Origin: Cricetibacter osteomyelitidis
GTDB taxonomy: Bacteria > Pseudomonadota > Gammaproteobacteria > Enterobacterales > Pasteurellaceae
Length of the DNA: 64,000 bases
Direction: 5' to 3'
NCBI RefSeq assembly: GCF_004340985.1
Contig: NZ_SLYB01000012.1
Location: 1-64,000, forward strand
In this document: positions 26,852-37,223 of the stretch, piece by piece
Layout: each line of letters opens with the position of its first letter
Position numbering within the stretch: position 1 is the stretch's first letter
Position numbers and translations under genes: made by a program
Notes under the pieces: model-generated
The model's input: the letters and a program-made list of their open reading frames with translations, nothing else
The model's database searches: none
What the model was told of the DNA's origin: nothing

Positions 26852-27730
26852 GTGTTAAAACAACGAGTCATCTCAGCTATCGTGTTAATCGGCATTGTAT
26901 TTGCCGCCTTGTTTTTATTTTCCCCTTTTGCTTTTGCTTTGGCTGTTGCGGTGGTTGTGGCTATTGGTGTATGGGAATGGACGCAATTCATGCAGTTTAA
27001 AATGCCTATCTGGCGTGGCATTATCACTGGTATTGCAGCCAGTTTTCTATTTTTATGGGTGTATGCGGAAGCGGATTTCTTAAATGCCGGACGAGTATTT
27101 GTGGATTTGGCTCAACCGATTTTATTGTCGGCAGTAATTTGGTGGTTTGCCGCATTAATTCTAGTGATATCTTATCCAAAATCAGCCGCACTTTGGGGAA
27201 AATCCCTTATTTTGCAATTTATTTTTGCCTTCTTTACCTTAGTTCCCTTCTTAATCGGTATCCTTTCTTTACGTTTGGATCACTATATTACTAACCCGAC
27301 CTACGGTGTGATGCAGTTGCTTTATGTGTTTATTTTAATATGGGGGGCGGATTCCGGTGCTTATTTTGCCGGCCGGGCCTTCGGTAAACACAAACTAGCC
27401 CCGAAAGTTTCACCGGGTAAAACCTGGCAGGGCGTGTTTGGTGGGTTGGTCACGGCGGGTGTGATTGCCTATTTATTCTTACAATTTGCTTCGGTGGAGT
27501 TTGTTCAACAAATTAAATTAGGCGGTAAATTAACCTCATTCTTAGGGCTTTCTGTGGCGACGGTGGCGATTTCCGTATTGGGTGATTTAACAGAAAGTAT
27601 GTTCAAACGCACCAGCGGCATTAAAGACAGTGGCAATATTATTCCGGGACACGGCGGCGTGTTGGATCGTATCGACAGTTTAACGGCAGCCGTTCCGTTC
27701 TTTGCGTATTTTTACTTTTTTGTGATTTAG
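26852..27730 (+). CDS. cdsA: Phosphatidate cytidylyltransferase (CDP-diglyceride synthase)
   Basis: Forms CDP-diacylglycerol, the branch point of phospholipid synthesis, in the inner membrane. 292 residues with about eight membrane segments. The family signature at the C-terminus is SMFKRTSGIKDSGNIIPGHG followed by GVLDRIDSL. GTG start after AAGGAA, 10 bp from uppS. rseP follows 9 bp later. Confidence 0.96.
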   Translation: MLKQRVISAIVLIGIVFAALFLFSPFAFALAVAVVVAIGVWEWTQFMQFKMPIWRGIITGIAASFLFLWVYAEADFLNAGRVFVDLAQPILLSAVIWWFAALILVISYPKSAALWGKSLILQFIFAFFTLVPFLIGILSLRLDHYITNPTYGVMQLLYVFILIWGADSGAYFAGRAFGKHKLAPKVSPGKTWQGVFGGLVTAGVIAYLFLQFASVEFVQQIKLGGKLTSFLGLSVATVAISVLGDLTESMFKRTSGIKDSGNIIPGHGGVLDRIDSLTAAVPFFAYFYFFVI

Positions 27731-27738
27731 GATAAATT

Positions 27739-29073
27739 ATGTCGTTTTTATTGTCGCTCGCTTCATTTATTATTGTTATCGGCGTATTGGTGTCCGTACA
27801 CGAATACGGGCATTTTTGGGCAGCGAGAAAGTGCGGTATAAAAGTACATCGTTTTTCTGTCGGTTTCGGTAAAGTCTTATGGTCGAAAACCGATAAACAG
27901 GGCACGGAATTTGCTCTATCAGCGGTGCCGCTGGGCGGGTATGTGAAAATGCTGGACGAACGTAATGAAACCGTACCGGAACATTTGAAATCCCAATCTT
28001 TCAACAGCAAAACGGTGGTACAACGTGCCTTTGTGAGCGTTGCGGGACCTGTCGCTAATTTTATTTTTGCCGTACTGGCTTATTGGGTAGTGTATTTAGT
28101 GGGAATCCCGACACTTAAACCAGTGATTGCCGAAGTTAAGCCCGATTCAATTGCGGCACGGGCGGACTTACCGCTGAATAGCCAAATTATTGCCATTGAC
28201 GGTTCATCGACACCGGACTGGGAAACCGTGAATATGGTGCTTGCCACTAAATTGGGCAATGATCAGGTGAAAGTTGTTTTAGCACCGATGAATTTAGGAT
28301 ACGAAGAAGAAAAAACACTGGATTTGAGAAATTGGACTTTTGATCCTGAAGCGGAAAGTGCTTTCGGTTCTATGGGTATTGTGCCGGTGGGCAATAAAGT
28401 GGATATGACGTTATCTAAAGTTATTGACGATTCCGCGGCTGCTCAAGCGGGACTGAAAATCGGCGATAAACTAACCGCACTTAATCACCAATCGATTAGT
28501 TGGCAGCAATTTGTACAAGGTATTCAAAAAAGTAATGGCCAACCTTTATTAATTACGGTGGAACGAAACGGGCAGCAAATGGATTTTACCTTAACACCGC
28601 AGAAAGAAGATAATCGATGGGCTGTAGGTGTTGCACCGACCTTCGTTCCGGTTGCAGATGAGTATCGTACTGAATTAAAATATGGTATTCTTGAAGCCCT
28701 GCAAAAAGGTATTGAAAAAACAGGTCAACTCAGTTTAATTACGTTGAAAGTAATTGGTAAATTATTTACTGGTGATTTATCCCTGAATAATTTAAGTGGC
28801 CCGATTTCTATTGCCAAAGGAGCGGGGATGTCCTCAGAAATCGGTTTTATCTATTATCTGAGTTTTATGGCATTAATCAGTGTCAATTTAGGCATAATGA
28901 ATTTATTTCCATTACCGGTGTTAGACGGCGGGCATTTATTGTTCTTGGCCGCTGAAGGTGTGATGGGAAAACCGTTATCGGAACGGATACAAGAAATTGC
29001 GTTTCGGATCGGTGCGGTATTATTGCTAATGCTGACGGCATTTGCGTTATTTAATGATTTTTTACGTTTGTAA
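27739..29073 (+). CDS. rseP: Site-2 protease RseP
   Basis: Intramembrane zinc metalloprotease that releases sigma-E by cutting RseA. 444 residues. The zinc motif HEYGH (His21, Glu22, His25) is in the first membrane helix; two PDZ domains lie at about residues 115-300; the third metal ligand is in MNLFPLPVLDGGHLLFL. The conserved Arg/Lys-Cys-Gly after HExxH is encoded by a complete uptake signal (27826-27837). Its sigma-E pathway may act on the candidate promoter at 31502. Confidence 0.96.
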   Translation: MSFLLSLASFIIVIGVLVSVHEYGHFWAARKCGIKVHRFSVGFGKVLWSKTDKQGTEFALSAVPLGGYVKMLDERNETVPEHLKSQSFNSKTVVQRAFVSVAGPVANFIFAVLAYWVVYLVGIPTLKPVIAEVKPDSIAARADLPLNSQIIAIDGSSTPDWETVNMVLATKLGNDQVKVVLAPMNLGYEEEKTLDLRNWTFDPEAESAFGSMGIVPVGNKVDMTLSKVIDDSAAAQAGLKIGDKLTALNHQSISWQQFVQGIQKSNGQPLLITVERNGQQMDFTLTPQKEDNRWAVGVAPTFVPVADEYRTELKYGILEALQKGIEKTGQLSLITLKVIGKLFTGDLSLNNLSGPISIAKGAGMSSEIGFIYYLSFMALISVNLGIMNLFPLPVLDGGHLLFLAAEGVMGKPLSERIQEIAFRIGAVLLLMLTAFALFNDFLRL

Positions 29074-29097
29074 ATATTACATAGGATCATTGTTACA

Positions 29098-31497
29098 ATG
29101 AAAAAACTTCTCATTGCCAGCCTGCTTGCAGGATCAACAACAGTGGCGTTTGCAGCGCCTTTTGTTGTACAAGACATTCGCGTGGACGGTGCGACACCAG
29201 AAACTCAACAACGTATTATTGCACAATTACCGGTTAAAGTCGGTCAACGTGCTACTGACTCGGATATGTCCACAATCGTGAGAAAATTATTCGCACAGAA
29301 TTCATATGATGATGTGCAGGTCTCTCGTGATGGCAATACGTTAGTGGTTAAAGTAATGGAAAAGCCGGTTATTTCCGATATTGAAATTACCGGTAATAGT
29401 GCAGTGCCTACCGAGGCGTTAAAAGAAAATCTGACATCAAACGGATTAGGTGTGGGCAGTACATTAAACCGAGCAAAATTAGAAGCATTCCGTCAAGGTT
29501 TATTGGAGCACTATAAAACGACCGGTCATTACAATGCAACGGTGGATACCGAATTAGAAAACGTGGACGGCAATCAAGCAAAATTAAAATTAGTCATTAA
29601 AGAAGAAGACAGTGCCGATTTAGAATCGATCACCTTTAACGGCAATACGGTATTTGATTCCGATGACTTAAAAGATGAAATGGAATTGAGCGAAAATGCC
29701 TGGTGGAAGCTGTGGGGATATCGCTTTTCACAACAAGAATTTGATAAAGATTTGCAAGCTTTAACGGATTACTACGCTAATCGTGGTTATCCCAAGTTCC
29801 GTATTACCGGTACCGATGTGAAATTAAGCGATGATAAAACCAAAGCGGATGTGACTATTAATGTAAGCGAAGGTGCACTTTATACCGTAAAACAAGCCCG
29901 TATTGTTGGGAATACGGCAGGTATGGGCGAACAATTAGCCCCGTTATTACAAGCAATTAACCTTGGTGCTCCGTTTGACGGTGCAGATGTCAAAGCGGTA
30001 GAAGCGAATATTAAATCCGTATTGGGTAATCGCGGCTATGCTATGGCTCAAGTGCAGATTGCGCCGGAATTTGATGATGTAAACCATACTGTTAATATTA
30101 CTTATGTGGTAGATGCAGGGCGTCGTTATACGGTACGTCAAATTCGTTTTGAAGGTAATGATGTGAGTGCAGATTCAACCTTACGTCAAGAAATGCGCCA
30201 ACAAGAAGGTACATGGTTATCTTCTAACTTGATTGAGTTAGGCAAAATCCGTTTGGATCGTACCGGTTTCTATGAAAGTGTGGAAACCCGTAACGAAGTG
30301 GTACAGGGTACCGATGATCAGCTGGATGTGATTTATAAAGTCAAAGAGCGTAATACAGGTAGTATCAACTTAGGTATCGGTTATGGTACGGACAGTGGTT
30401 TAAGTTATCAAGCAAGCATTAAACAAGATAACTTCTTGGGTAAAGGTTCAACCATCAGTTTGGGCGGTTCTCGTAATGATTATGGTACAAGCGTGAACTT
30501 AGGTTATACCGAACCGTATTTCACTAAAGACGGAGTGAGTCTGGGCGGTAATATTTTCTATGAAACTTACGATAACTCCGATAATGATACAACAGCAAGT
30601 TATAAACGTAAAACCTACGGTATTAATGCAACTTTAGGCTTCCCGGTGAATGAAAATAACTCATTCTATCTCGGTTTAGGTTATACCCATAATAAATTAA
30701 GTAACATCTATCCGGAATATAACCGTATGTTATATTTGAGTTCCATGGATTTCAATGAATGGAAATTTAAAGCTGATGATTTCGATTTCTCATTTGGTTG
30801 GAACTATAATAGTTTAAACCGCGGTTATTTTCCGACCTCTGGTACTAAAGCGAATATCGGTGCACGTGTAACTATTCCTGGCTCAGATAATAAATATTAT
30901 AAATTAAGTGCCGAAGCTCAAACTTACTATCCGTTAACGCGAGATCAAGACTGGGTGTTAAGCGGTAAAGTATCAGCTGCTTATGCAAATGGTTATGGTG
31001 GCAAAGTATTGCCGTTCTATCAAACTTATAGTGCCGGGGGTATCGGCTCCTTACGTGGTTTCGCCTCAGGCGGTATTGGTCCGCACGCAATTTATATGTC
31101 ATCGAAAAATTATTCATCCGGTAACTGTGTGGGAGTAAATACTAATACAGCCTGTTATGATACCCCTGATGACGATGTAGTTGGCGGTAATGCAATGACA
31201 ACGGCCAGTATGGAATTGATTGTTCCGACTCCGTTTGTGGCAGATAAAAATCAGATCAACGTACGTACATCTATCTTTGTGGATGCAGCGAGCGTTTGGA
31301 ATACTAAATGGAATAAATCCACTTATTCAAGTTTGCCGGATTATAGTGATCCAAGCCGTGTACGAGCATCGGTCGGTGTAGGTTTCCAATGGCAGTCGCC
31401 AATCGGTCCGCTGGTATTCTCTTATGCCAAACCGATCAAAAAATATGAAGGTGATGACATTGAGCAATTCCAATTTAGTATTGGTGGTACATTCTAA
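29098..31497 (+). CDS. bamA: Outer-membrane protein assembly factor BamA
   Basis: Central pore of the BAM complex, which inserts beta-barrel proteins. 799 residues: a signal peptide (MKKLLIASLLAGSTTVAFA), five POTRA domains (about residues 20-420) starting FVVQDIRVDGATPETQQRI, and a 16-strand barrel ending in Phe (FSIGGTF). The VRGF-like motif in loop 6 reads LRGFASGGIGP. The lipoprotein partner BamE is encoded at 7.5 kb. A sigma-E-like promoter lies immediately downstream, ahead of skp. Confidence 0.97.
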   Translation: MKKLLIASLLAGSTTVAFAAPFVVQDIRVDGATPETQQRIIAQLPVKVGQRATDSDMSTIVRKLFAQNSYDDVQVSRDGNTLVVKVMEKPVISDIEITGNSAVPTEALKENLTSNGLGVGSTLNRAKLEAFRQGLLEHYKTTGHYNATVDTELENVDGNQAKLKLVIKEEDSADLESITFNGNTVFDSDDLKDEMELSENAWWKLWGYRFSQQEFDKDLQALTDYYANRGYPKFRITGTDVKLSDDKTKADVTINVSEGALYTVKQARIVGNTAGMGEQLAPLLQAINLGAPFDGADVKAVEANIKSVLGNRGYAMAQVQIAPEFDDVNHTVNITYVVDAGRRYTVRQIRFEGNDVSADSTLRQEMRQQEGTWLSSNLIELGKIRLDRTGFYESVETRNEVVQGTDDQLDVIYKVKERNTGSINLGIGYGTDSGLSYQASIKQDNFLGKGSTISLGGSRNDYGTSVNLGYTEPYFTKDGVSLGGNIFYETYDNSDNDTTASYKRKTYGINATLGFPVNENNSFYLGLGYTHNKLSNIYPEYNRMLYLSSMDFNEWKFKADDFDFSFGWNYNSLNRGYFPTSGTKANIGARVTIPGSDNKYYKLSAEAQTYYPLTRDQDWVLSGKVSAAYANGYGGKVLPFYQTYSAGGIGSLRGFASGGIGPHAIYMSSKNYSSGNCVGVNTNTACYDTPDDDVVGGNAMTTASMELIVPTPFVADKNQINVRTSIFVDAASVWNTKWNKSTYSSLPDYSDPSRVRASVGVGFQWQSPIGPLVFSYAKPIKKYEGDDIEQFQFSIGGTF

Positions 31498-31501
31498 ACC
31501 A

Positions 31502-31528
31502 GAACTTATGTTATAATAATATGTCAAA
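31502..31528 (+). promoter_or_regulatory. Candidate sigma-E promoter of skp
   Basis: GAACTT (31502-31507), a 16-bp spacer and TCAAA (31524-31528) match the sigma-E plan GAACTT-N16-TCTGA/TCAAA. It begins 4 bp after the bamA stop and 86 bp before skp, a known envelope-stress gene in E. coli. Confidence 0.6.
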
Positions 31529-31535
31529 CAATCTA

Positions 31536-31557
31536 TCGGTATCAAAGGTGATACCGA
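31536..31557 (+). other. Hairpin in the skp leader
   Basis: tcggtatca / tgataccga forms a perfect 9-bp stem with loop aagg. No T-run follows, so it may stabilise the skp transcript rather than end the bamA transcript. Confidence 0.5.
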
Positions 31558-31587
31558 CTAAACTTAACTAATATAAAAGGATTTTTT

Positions 31588-32280
31588 ATGAAAAAAGCAT
31601 TAAAATTAACCGCACTTTCTTTAGCATTAGCATTTGGTTCCGCTTCATTTGCACAAGCGGCAGATGCAGATAAAATTGCCTATGTAAGCGTACCGGTATT
31701 ATTACAAAGCCATCCGTTAGTGAGCGAGACCTCTGAATTCGGTAAATTACGTAAAGCGGAGGAAGATAAATTAGCACCGGAAGAACAAAAATTAGCAGAA
31801 GCAGCTCAAGGTTTACGTACTGATGAAGCGGCTTTGCAAAAAGAAGGCGAAGCACTAAAAGCCTCTTTAGACAAAAAATTTGCACAATTACAAAAAGATG
31901 CAAAAGATCCGAAACAACGACCTTCAAAATTACAAGAACGTGAAAAAGCATTAAATGCTGAAAGTGCGGCATTCCAGAAAAAAGTAGCGGCATTTGAAAA
32001 ACGCGCTAACGAACATCAACAAAAAGTAGCGGCATTCCAACAAAAAGCGGGTGAAGCTCAACAACGTTTGGGGGCGGAAGAAGCGAAAGTGCGTGCTGAA
32101 GTGACTAAAAACGTAAAAGAAAATATTGATAAAGTGGCAAAAGAACAGGGTTATACTTTAGTGCTTGATGCTGCCGCAGTGATTTATACTGCAAATGAAG
32201 GCAATGATATTACGGAAGCGGTAGTAAAATCTTTCGGCGGTGAATTACCAAAAGCACCGAAAGCTCCTGAAGCAAAATAA
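31588..32280 (+). CDS. skp: Periplasmic chaperone Skp/OmpH, extended form
   Basis: Trimeric jellyfish-like chaperone that carries outer-membrane proteins to BamA. A signal peptide (cleavage after FAQA, near residue 25) is followed by the conserved [16 protein letters not shown]. The middle is a long charged coiled coil (Lys/Glu/Gln/Ala-rich), and the C-terminal [20 protein letters not shown] closes the trimer body. At 230 residues it is clearly longer than E. coli Skp (161), so the tentacle helices seem extended. An uptake signal encodes part of the signal peptide (LTAL). ATAAAAGGA precedes the ATG. Confidence 0.95.
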   Translation: MKKALKLTALSLALAFGSASFAQAADADKIAYVSVPVLLQSHPLVSETSEFGKLRKAEEDKLAPEEQKLAEAAQGLRTDEAALQKEGEALKASLDKKFAQLQKDAKDPKQRPSKLQEREKALNAESAAFQKKVAAFEKRANEHQQKVAAFQQKAGEAQQRLGAEEAKVRAEVTKNVKENIDKVAKEQGYTLVLDAAAVIYTANEGNDITEAVVKSFGGELPKAPKAPEAK

Positions 32281-32308
32281 TAGCAAATTATCATATAGGC
32301 GAAATTCA

Positions 32309-33337
32309 ATGCGATTATATCGTTTAGAAGAATTAGCAACTCAGATCGGTGCTACCATTCGTGGTAACACCGATGTTGCTATTGAAAGTATTGCACCTTT
32401 AGATCGTGCGACAGAAAACCAATTAACATTTATTTCTAATGCAAAATTTCGTGCCCAGCTTGCCGAATCCAACGCGGGAATTTTAGTTGTATCAGAAAGT
32501 GATGTTGAATTTTGTAGTGAAAACAGTAATTTATTAATTGTTAAAGATCCTTATGTAGCCTATGCGATTTTAGCTCAATATATGGACAGCACACCTAAAG
32601 CCGCTTCAAATATTGCAGAAAGTGCGGTCATTTCCGACACGGCAAAATTAGGCAATAATGTTTCGGTGGGTGCGAACACAGTAATCGAAGACGGCGTTGA
32701 ATTGGGTGATGAAGTGGTAATCGGAGCCGGTTGTTTCGTCGGTAAGAACACTAAAATTGGTGCAAAAACACAGCTCTGGGCAAATGTAAGTATCTATCAC
32801 GAAGTGCAAATCGGTAGTGAATGTTTGATTCAATCTGGTGCGGTGATCGGTAGCGATGGTTTTGGTTATGCCAATGATCGCGGTCGTTGGATTAAAATTC
32901 CACAGACCGGCACGGTAATTATCGGCAATAAAGTTGAGATTGGTGCTTGCACTTGTATTGATCGCGGAGCATTGGATGCAACCATTATTGAAGATAATGT
33001 AATCATCGACAATTTATGTCAAATCGCTCATAATGTGCACATTGGTACTGGTACGGCAGTCGCCGGTGGGGTTATTATGGCAGGTAGTTTAACGGTGGGT
33101 AAATATTGCTTAATCGGCGGCGCCAGCGTGATTAACGGACATATGAAAATTTGCGATCAGGTCACTGTCACTGGCATGGGGATGGTTATGCGACCAATTA
33201 CCAAACCGGGAGTCTATTCATCGGGTATTCCGCTGCAAACCAATAAAGAATGGCGTAAAACAGCAGCACTCACTCTGAATATAGATGAAATGAATAAACG
33301 CTTAAAATCTTTAGAGCGTAAAATCGGCAAAGAATAA
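32309..33337 (+). CDS. lpxD: UDP-3-O-(3-hydroxyacyl)glucosamine N-acyltransferase
   Basis: Third step of lipid A synthesis. 342 residues with an N-terminal uridine-binding domain ([17 protein letters not shown]), a left-handed beta-helix of hexapeptide repeats (about residues 100-290), and a C-terminal helix that includes [14 protein letters not shown]. The catalytic His is likely in [12 protein letters not shown]. The start at 32309 fits the family; a longer in-frame start would overlap skp. Confidence 0.97.
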   Translation: MRLYRLEELATQIGATIRGNTDVAIESIAPLDRATENQLTFISNAKFRAQLAESNAGILVVSESDVEFCSENSNLLIVKDPYVAYAILAQYMDSTPKAASNIAESAVISDTAKLGNNVSVGANTVIEDGVELGDEVVIGAGCFVGKNTKIGAKTQLWANVSIYHEVQIGSECLIQSGAVIGSDGFGYANDRGRWIKIPQTGTVIIGNKVEIGACTCIDRGALDATIIEDNVIIDNLCQIAHNVHIGTGTAVAGGVIMAGSLTVGKYCLIGGASVINGHMKICDQVTVTGMGMVMRPITKPGVYSSGIPLQTNKEWRKTAALTLNIDEMNKRLKSLERKIGKE

Positions 33338-33376
33338 TTTTGAACATATTTTAATTTAAACCAAAGGTGATTTATT

Positions 33377-33832
33377 GTGACAACTGAACAGGCAACGACA
33401 AATAAAACAATTGACATTAATGAAATTATGTCTTTATTACCCCATCGTTATCCGTTTTTATTAGTGGATCGCGTGGTGGATTATAAAGAAGGCGAATGGT
33501 TGAAAGCGATCAAAAATGTGAGTGTAAACGAACCGCAGTTTACCGGTCATTTTCCACAAAAACCGATTTTCCCCGGTGTGTTAATTCTTGAAGCGTTGGC
33601 ACAATCAATGGGTATTTTGGCGTTTAAAACTTACGAATTACAAGGCGGAGAGCTATTCTATTATGCCGGAATCGATGAAGTACGTTTCAAAAAACCGGTT
33701 GTGCCGGGCGATCAAATGGAAATATACGTGGAAGTGATCAAAGAACGTCGCGGTATTACTCGTTTTAAAGCTGTGGCAAGCGTTGATGGCGAAGTGGCGT
33801 GCGAAGGCACTTTAATGTGTGCGCGCAAATAA
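33377..33832 (+). CDS. fabZ: 3-hydroxyacyl-ACP dehydratase FabZ
   Basis: Hot-dog fold dehydratase of fatty acid synthesis, 151 residues. It sits at the branch between lipid A and phospholipid acyl chains, using the same hydroxyacyl-ACP pool as LpxA and LpxD. The catalytic His58 is in [13 protein letters not shown] and Glu72 in [14 protein letters not shown] start after AAAGGTG. Confidence 0.97.
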   Translation: MTTEQATTNKTIDINEIMSLLPHRYPFLLVDRVVDYKEGEWLKAIKNVSVNEPQFTGHFPQKPIFPGVLILEALAQSMGILAFKTYELQGGELFYYAGIDEVRFKKPVVPGDQMEIYVEVIKERRGITRFKAVASVDGEVACEGTLMCARK

Positions 33833-33871
33833 GTCGATCTTACAAAAATAATTTATAATCAGGAGCAATTT

Positions 33872-34660
33872 ATGATTCACGCCAGTGCAAAAATTCATCC
33901 GTCAGCCATTGTTGAAGAAGGTGCCAAAATCGCTGAAAATGTTGTGATCGGTCCGTTTTGTGTTGTAGAAAACAACGTAACAATCGGTAAAAATACCGTG
34001 TTATATTCTCATGTAGTGGTAAAAGGACGTACAACCATCGGTGAAGATAACCAAATTTTTCAATTTGCCAGCATTGGTGAAGTGAACCAAGATTTGAAAT
34101 ACCAAGGCGAACCGACTAAAACTATTATCGGTAATCGCAACCGCATCCGTGAAAGCGTGACTATTCACCGTGGAACTGTACAAGGCGGCGGCGTCACTCG
34201 TATCGGTGATGATAATTTATTTATGATTAACACCCATATTGCTCACGACTGTCAAATTAAAAACCGTTGTATCTTAGCCAATAATGCTACGTTGGGAGGC
34301 CATGTTGAGTTAGATGACTTTGTGATCGTGGGCGGAATGTCGGCAATTCACCAATTCGCTATCGTGGGGGCTCATGTTATGTTAGGCGGCGGTTCAATGG
34401 TCAGCCAAGATGTGCCGCCGTATGTGATGGCTCAGGGCAACCATGCTCGTCCGTTCGGCGTGAATTTGGAAGGCTTAAAACGTCGCGGTTTTGACAAACC
34501 GACTTTACATGCAATCCGCAACGTGTATAAATTAATTTATCGTAGCGACCGCACTTTAGAAGATGTGATCCCGGAAATCGAACGTATCGCAGAAACTGAT
34601 TCTGCAATCAGTTTCTTTGTGGAATTCTTTAAGCGTTCAACCCGCGGGATTATTCGTTAA
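33872..34660 (+). CDS. lpxA: UDP-N-acetylglucosamine acyltransferase
   Basis: First step of lipid A synthesis. 262 residues, the usual length: a beta-helix of hexapeptide repeats ([20 protein letters not shown] onward) with the catalytic His in [11 protein letters not shown], then a C-terminal helical domain. AGGAGC precedes the ATG. A short terminator-like hairpin separates it from lpxB. Confidence 0.97.
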   Translation: MIHASAKIHPSAIVEEGAKIAENVVIGPFCVVENNVTIGKNTVLYSHVVVKGRTTIGEDNQIFQFASIGEVNQDLKYQGEPTKTIIGNRNRIRESVTIHRGTVQGGGVTRIGDDNLFMINTHIAHDCQIKNRCILANNATLGGHVELDDFVIVGGMSAIHQFAIVGAHVMLGGGSMVSQDVPPYVMAQGNHARPFGVNLEGLKRRGFDKPTLHAIRNVYKLIYRSDRTLEDVIPEIERIAETDSAISFFVEFFKRSTRGIIR

Positions 34661-34677
34661 TAAAATTTTCGCAAAAG

Positions 34678-34706
34678 TAACCGCACTTATGTGCGGTTAT
34701 TTTTTA
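34678..34706 (+). terminator. Hairpin with T-run between lpxA and lpxB
   Basis: taaccgcac / gtgcggtta forms a 9-bp stem with loop ttat, followed by TTTTTT. It is built from uptake-signal cores. Placed inside an operon, it could act as an attenuator that lowers lpxB-rnhB transcription. Confidence 0.7.
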
Positions 34707-34724
34707 TCAAAATCGGGAGATAAT

Positions 34725-35927
34725 ATGGAAAATAAACCACTTACCATTGCACTGGTTGCGGGCGAAGTGTCCGGCGATATTCTTGGTGCCGGCTTAATTC
34801 GGGCATTGAAAACCCGTTATCCAAACGCCCGATTTATGGGCATTGCCGGCAAACAAATGTTGGCGGAAGGCTGTGAAACTCTAGTGGATATGGAAGCACT
34901 TTCCGTTATGGGATTAGTGGAAGTGGTGAAACATTTGCCCCGTTTATTGAAAATCCGCCGCCAAGTGATTGATACCATGCTGGCTGAAAAACCGGATATT
35001 TTTATCGGTATTGATGCCCCGGACTTTAATATTGATGTAGAGTTGAAACTCAAAGAAAACGGCATTAAAACTATTCATTATGTGAGTCCGTCAGTGTGGG
35101 CGTGGCGACAAAACCGCATTCACAAAATCGCACGGGCGACCAATCAAGTGTTAGCATTTTTGCCTTTTGAAAAAGCCTTTTATGATAAATTTGATGTGCC
35201 TTGCCGTTTTATCGGTCACACAATGGCGGATCAGATTGCGCTAAAACCGAACCGTTCGGAAGCCTGTCGTTTGCTTAATATTGATGAGAATAGTCGTTAT
35301 ATGGCGATTCTTGTAGGCAGTCGTGGTAGTGAAGTGGAATTTCTTACGGAGCCATTTTTACAAACGGCATTATTGTTGAAAGCAAAATATCCCGAATTGC
35401 AGTTCTTATTACCGTTGATCAATGAAAAACGCCGCCAGCAATTTGAAACGATTAAAGCACGTGTAGCACCAGATCTTGATGTGGTTATGCTAGACGGTCA
35501 GGCCCGTCAAGCGATGATTGCGGCTGATGTCACTTTGCTGGCCTCCGGTACGTCGGCATTAGAAGCGATGTTGTGCAAATCCCCGATGGTGGTCGGCTAT
35601 AAAATGAAAGGTACGACCTATTTCTTGGCAAAACGTTTGGTGAAAACCCCGTATATTTCTTTACCGAATTTATTGGCAAATGAAATGTTGGTGCCGGAGA
35701 TGATCCAAGATGACTGCTCACCGGGAAAATTAGCAGAAAAATTAGCGGGTTATTTAGATTCACAAGAAAGTGCGGTGCAAAATCGGCATAATTTAATCCA
35801 ACGTTTCACGGACTTACACCGAAGTATTCAGTGCGATGCGGATAAACAGGCGGCACAGGCAGTGATTGATTTACTAGAAGACGAACAAACGCGAACCGAA
35901 CAAGCGAAAGGTGAGCAAAATGACTGA
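34725..35927 (+). CDS. lpxB: Lipid A disaccharide synthase
   Basis: GT-B glycosyltransferase that joins UDP-diacylglucosamine and lipid X. 400 residues: [17 protein letters not shown] at the N-terminus, [28 protein letters not shown] and the C-terminal [20 protein letters not shown]. The ATG at 34725 with GGGAGA upstream is preferred to a much longer in-frame start inside lpxA. It overlaps rnhB by 8 bp. Confidence 0.97.
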   Translation: MENKPLTIALVAGEVSGDILGAGLIRALKTRYPNARFMGIAGKQMLAEGCETLVDMEALSVMGLVEVVKHLPRLLKIRRQVIDTMLAEKPDIFIGIDAPDFNIDVELKLKENGIKTIHYVSPSVWAWRQNRIHKIARATNQVLAFLPFEKAFYDKFDVPCRFIGHTMADQIALKPNRSEACRLLNIDENSRYMAILVGSRGSEVEFLTEPFLQTALLLKAKYPELQFLLPLINEKRRQQFETIKARVAPDLDVVMLDGQARQAMIAADVTLLASGTSALEAMLCKSPMVVGYKMKGTTYFLAKRLVKTPYISLPNLLANEMLVPEMIQDDCSPGKLAEKLAGYLDSQESAVQNRHNLIQRFTDLHRSIQCDADKQAAQAVIDLLEDEQTRTEQAKGEQND

Positions 35928-36507
35928 GTTTGTTTATCCTGATTACGAACTGATCGCCGGTGTGGACGAAGTAGGCCGCGGACCTTTAGTTGGTGCGGTG
36001 GTAACGGCTGCGGTGATTTTAGATCCTCATAACCCCATTCAAGGACTGGCGGATTCTAAAAAATTATCAGAGAAAAAACGTTTGGCGCTGGCAGATGAAA
36101 TCAAGCAAAAAGCCTTGGCTTGGGCGTTAGGGCGAGCAGAACCGTCAGAAATTGATGAACTGAATATTTTACACGCCACAATGTTGGCAATGCAAAGAGC
36201 GGTGAAAAATTTAAAAATTCAACCGCATTTTGTACTCGTGGACGGCAATCGTATTCCGGCATTGCTAATGCCCGCACAAGCGGTAGTGAAAGGCGATAGC
36301 TTGGTGCAAGAGATTAGTGCTGCATCGATTTTAGCGAAAGTTGCCCGCGATCAGGAAATGGTAGAATTGGATCAAAAATATCCGCAATATGGTTTTGCTC
36401 AACACAAAGGTTATCCCACCAAACTGCATTTTGAAAAACTGGTCGAATTCGGCGTGTTACCGGAGCATCGAAAAAGTTTTGCTCCGGTACGAAATTTGCT
36501 CGGTTGA
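35920..36507 (+). CDS. rnhB: Ribonuclease HII
   Basis: Removes ribonucleotides from DNA and RNA primers. 195 residues; the acidic active site begins with [13 protein letters not shown], and further acids lie in LVDGNRIP and [12 protein letters not shown]. The ATG at 35920 is favoured because AAAGGTGAG lies just upstream; a GTG at 35911 is also in frame. It overlaps the end of lpxB. dnaE, which follows in E. coli, is absent here; a convergent gene comes next. Confidence 0.97.
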   Translation: MTEFVYPDYELIAGVDEVGRGPLVGAVVTAAVILDPHNPIQGLADSKKLSEKKRLALADEIKQKALAWALGRAEPSEIDELNILHATMLAMQRAVKNLKIQPHFVLVDGNRIPALLMPAQAVVKGDSLVQEISAASILAKVARDQEMVELDQKYPQYGFAQHKGYPTKLHFEKLVEFGVLPEHRKSFAPVRNLLG

Positions 36508-36508
36508 A

Positions 36509-37072
36509 TTATTCCGCAGATTCTTCCAACTCATCGGCCATAGCAGATAAAATATCCCGGGTCAGTTGAGCTAATGCACGGTAAAAAGGCAAGGTAGAAT
36601 GGGCTTCTACTTTGCCTAAAAATTTTGCTGCACAAGGTAATAAAAACTGCTCAAATAATTCCTGTTGAGCTGAAACGGAATCCACATTATCTTCCAACCA
36701 AGATGCGGTCAGTAAAAGTAACGCAAAATGATCCGCACTTTCTATCGCCGGCATATTACGCACGTTACGAAATGCCACAAATTCATCCACATCAATACCA
36801 TAAGCAGAAATTGTGGTGGGCACGGCGGCCTCATCGCCGAATAGATGTTGGTATTCCAATTCAAGTGCGGTGAAATCTGAGGTAGTTTGCAGCTGTTTTA
36901 GAGCCGGCTCACTTTGAGCATCAGTAGATAATGCCCAAATTTGGCTTAATCCTTGTTGATTTAACCAACCGAATACTCCGCTTAAAATCGGATCTTTGGG
37001 GGAACGATAGAATAGATTACCGAATAAACGGCTAATCATGGAAAAGTTATTAATTGTATTTATTGCAGTCAT
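36509..37072 (-). CDS. ycdY: TorD/DmsD-family chaperone, YcdY-like
   Basis: A 187-residue all-helical cytosolic chaperone. The C-terminal FLGKVEAHSTLPFYRALAQL, followed by TRDILSAMADELEES, closely matches E. coli YcdY, and LLLTASWLEDN is shared. In E. coli, YcdY helps mature the zinc phosphatase YcdX; no ycdX lies here. TorD relatives serve molybdoenzymes, so a molybdoenzyme client cannot be excluded. It ends one base after the convergent rnhB stop, with no space for a terminator. Confidence 0.85.
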   Translation of the reverse strand: MTAINTINNFSMISRLFGNLFYRSPKDPILSGVFGWLNQQGLSQIWALSTDAQSEPALKQLQTTSDFTALELEYQHLFGDEAAVPTTISAYGIDVDEFVAFRNVRNMPAIESADHFALLLLTASWLEDNVDSVSAQQELFEQFLLPCAAKFLGKVEAHSTLPFYRALAQLTRDILSAMADELEESAE

Positions 37073-37223
37073 AAGCTGATTTCTTTAAATATTATCGAAT
37101 AAAGGAACACTTTTTAGCATAAAATTCAATAAAAAGCCAAATAAAAGGTAGTAATGAGGGATAAATTCGGGTAGTATCGATGAAATTTCAGACTTTTTAC
37201 ATTTTTACAATTTATTTTTTATT

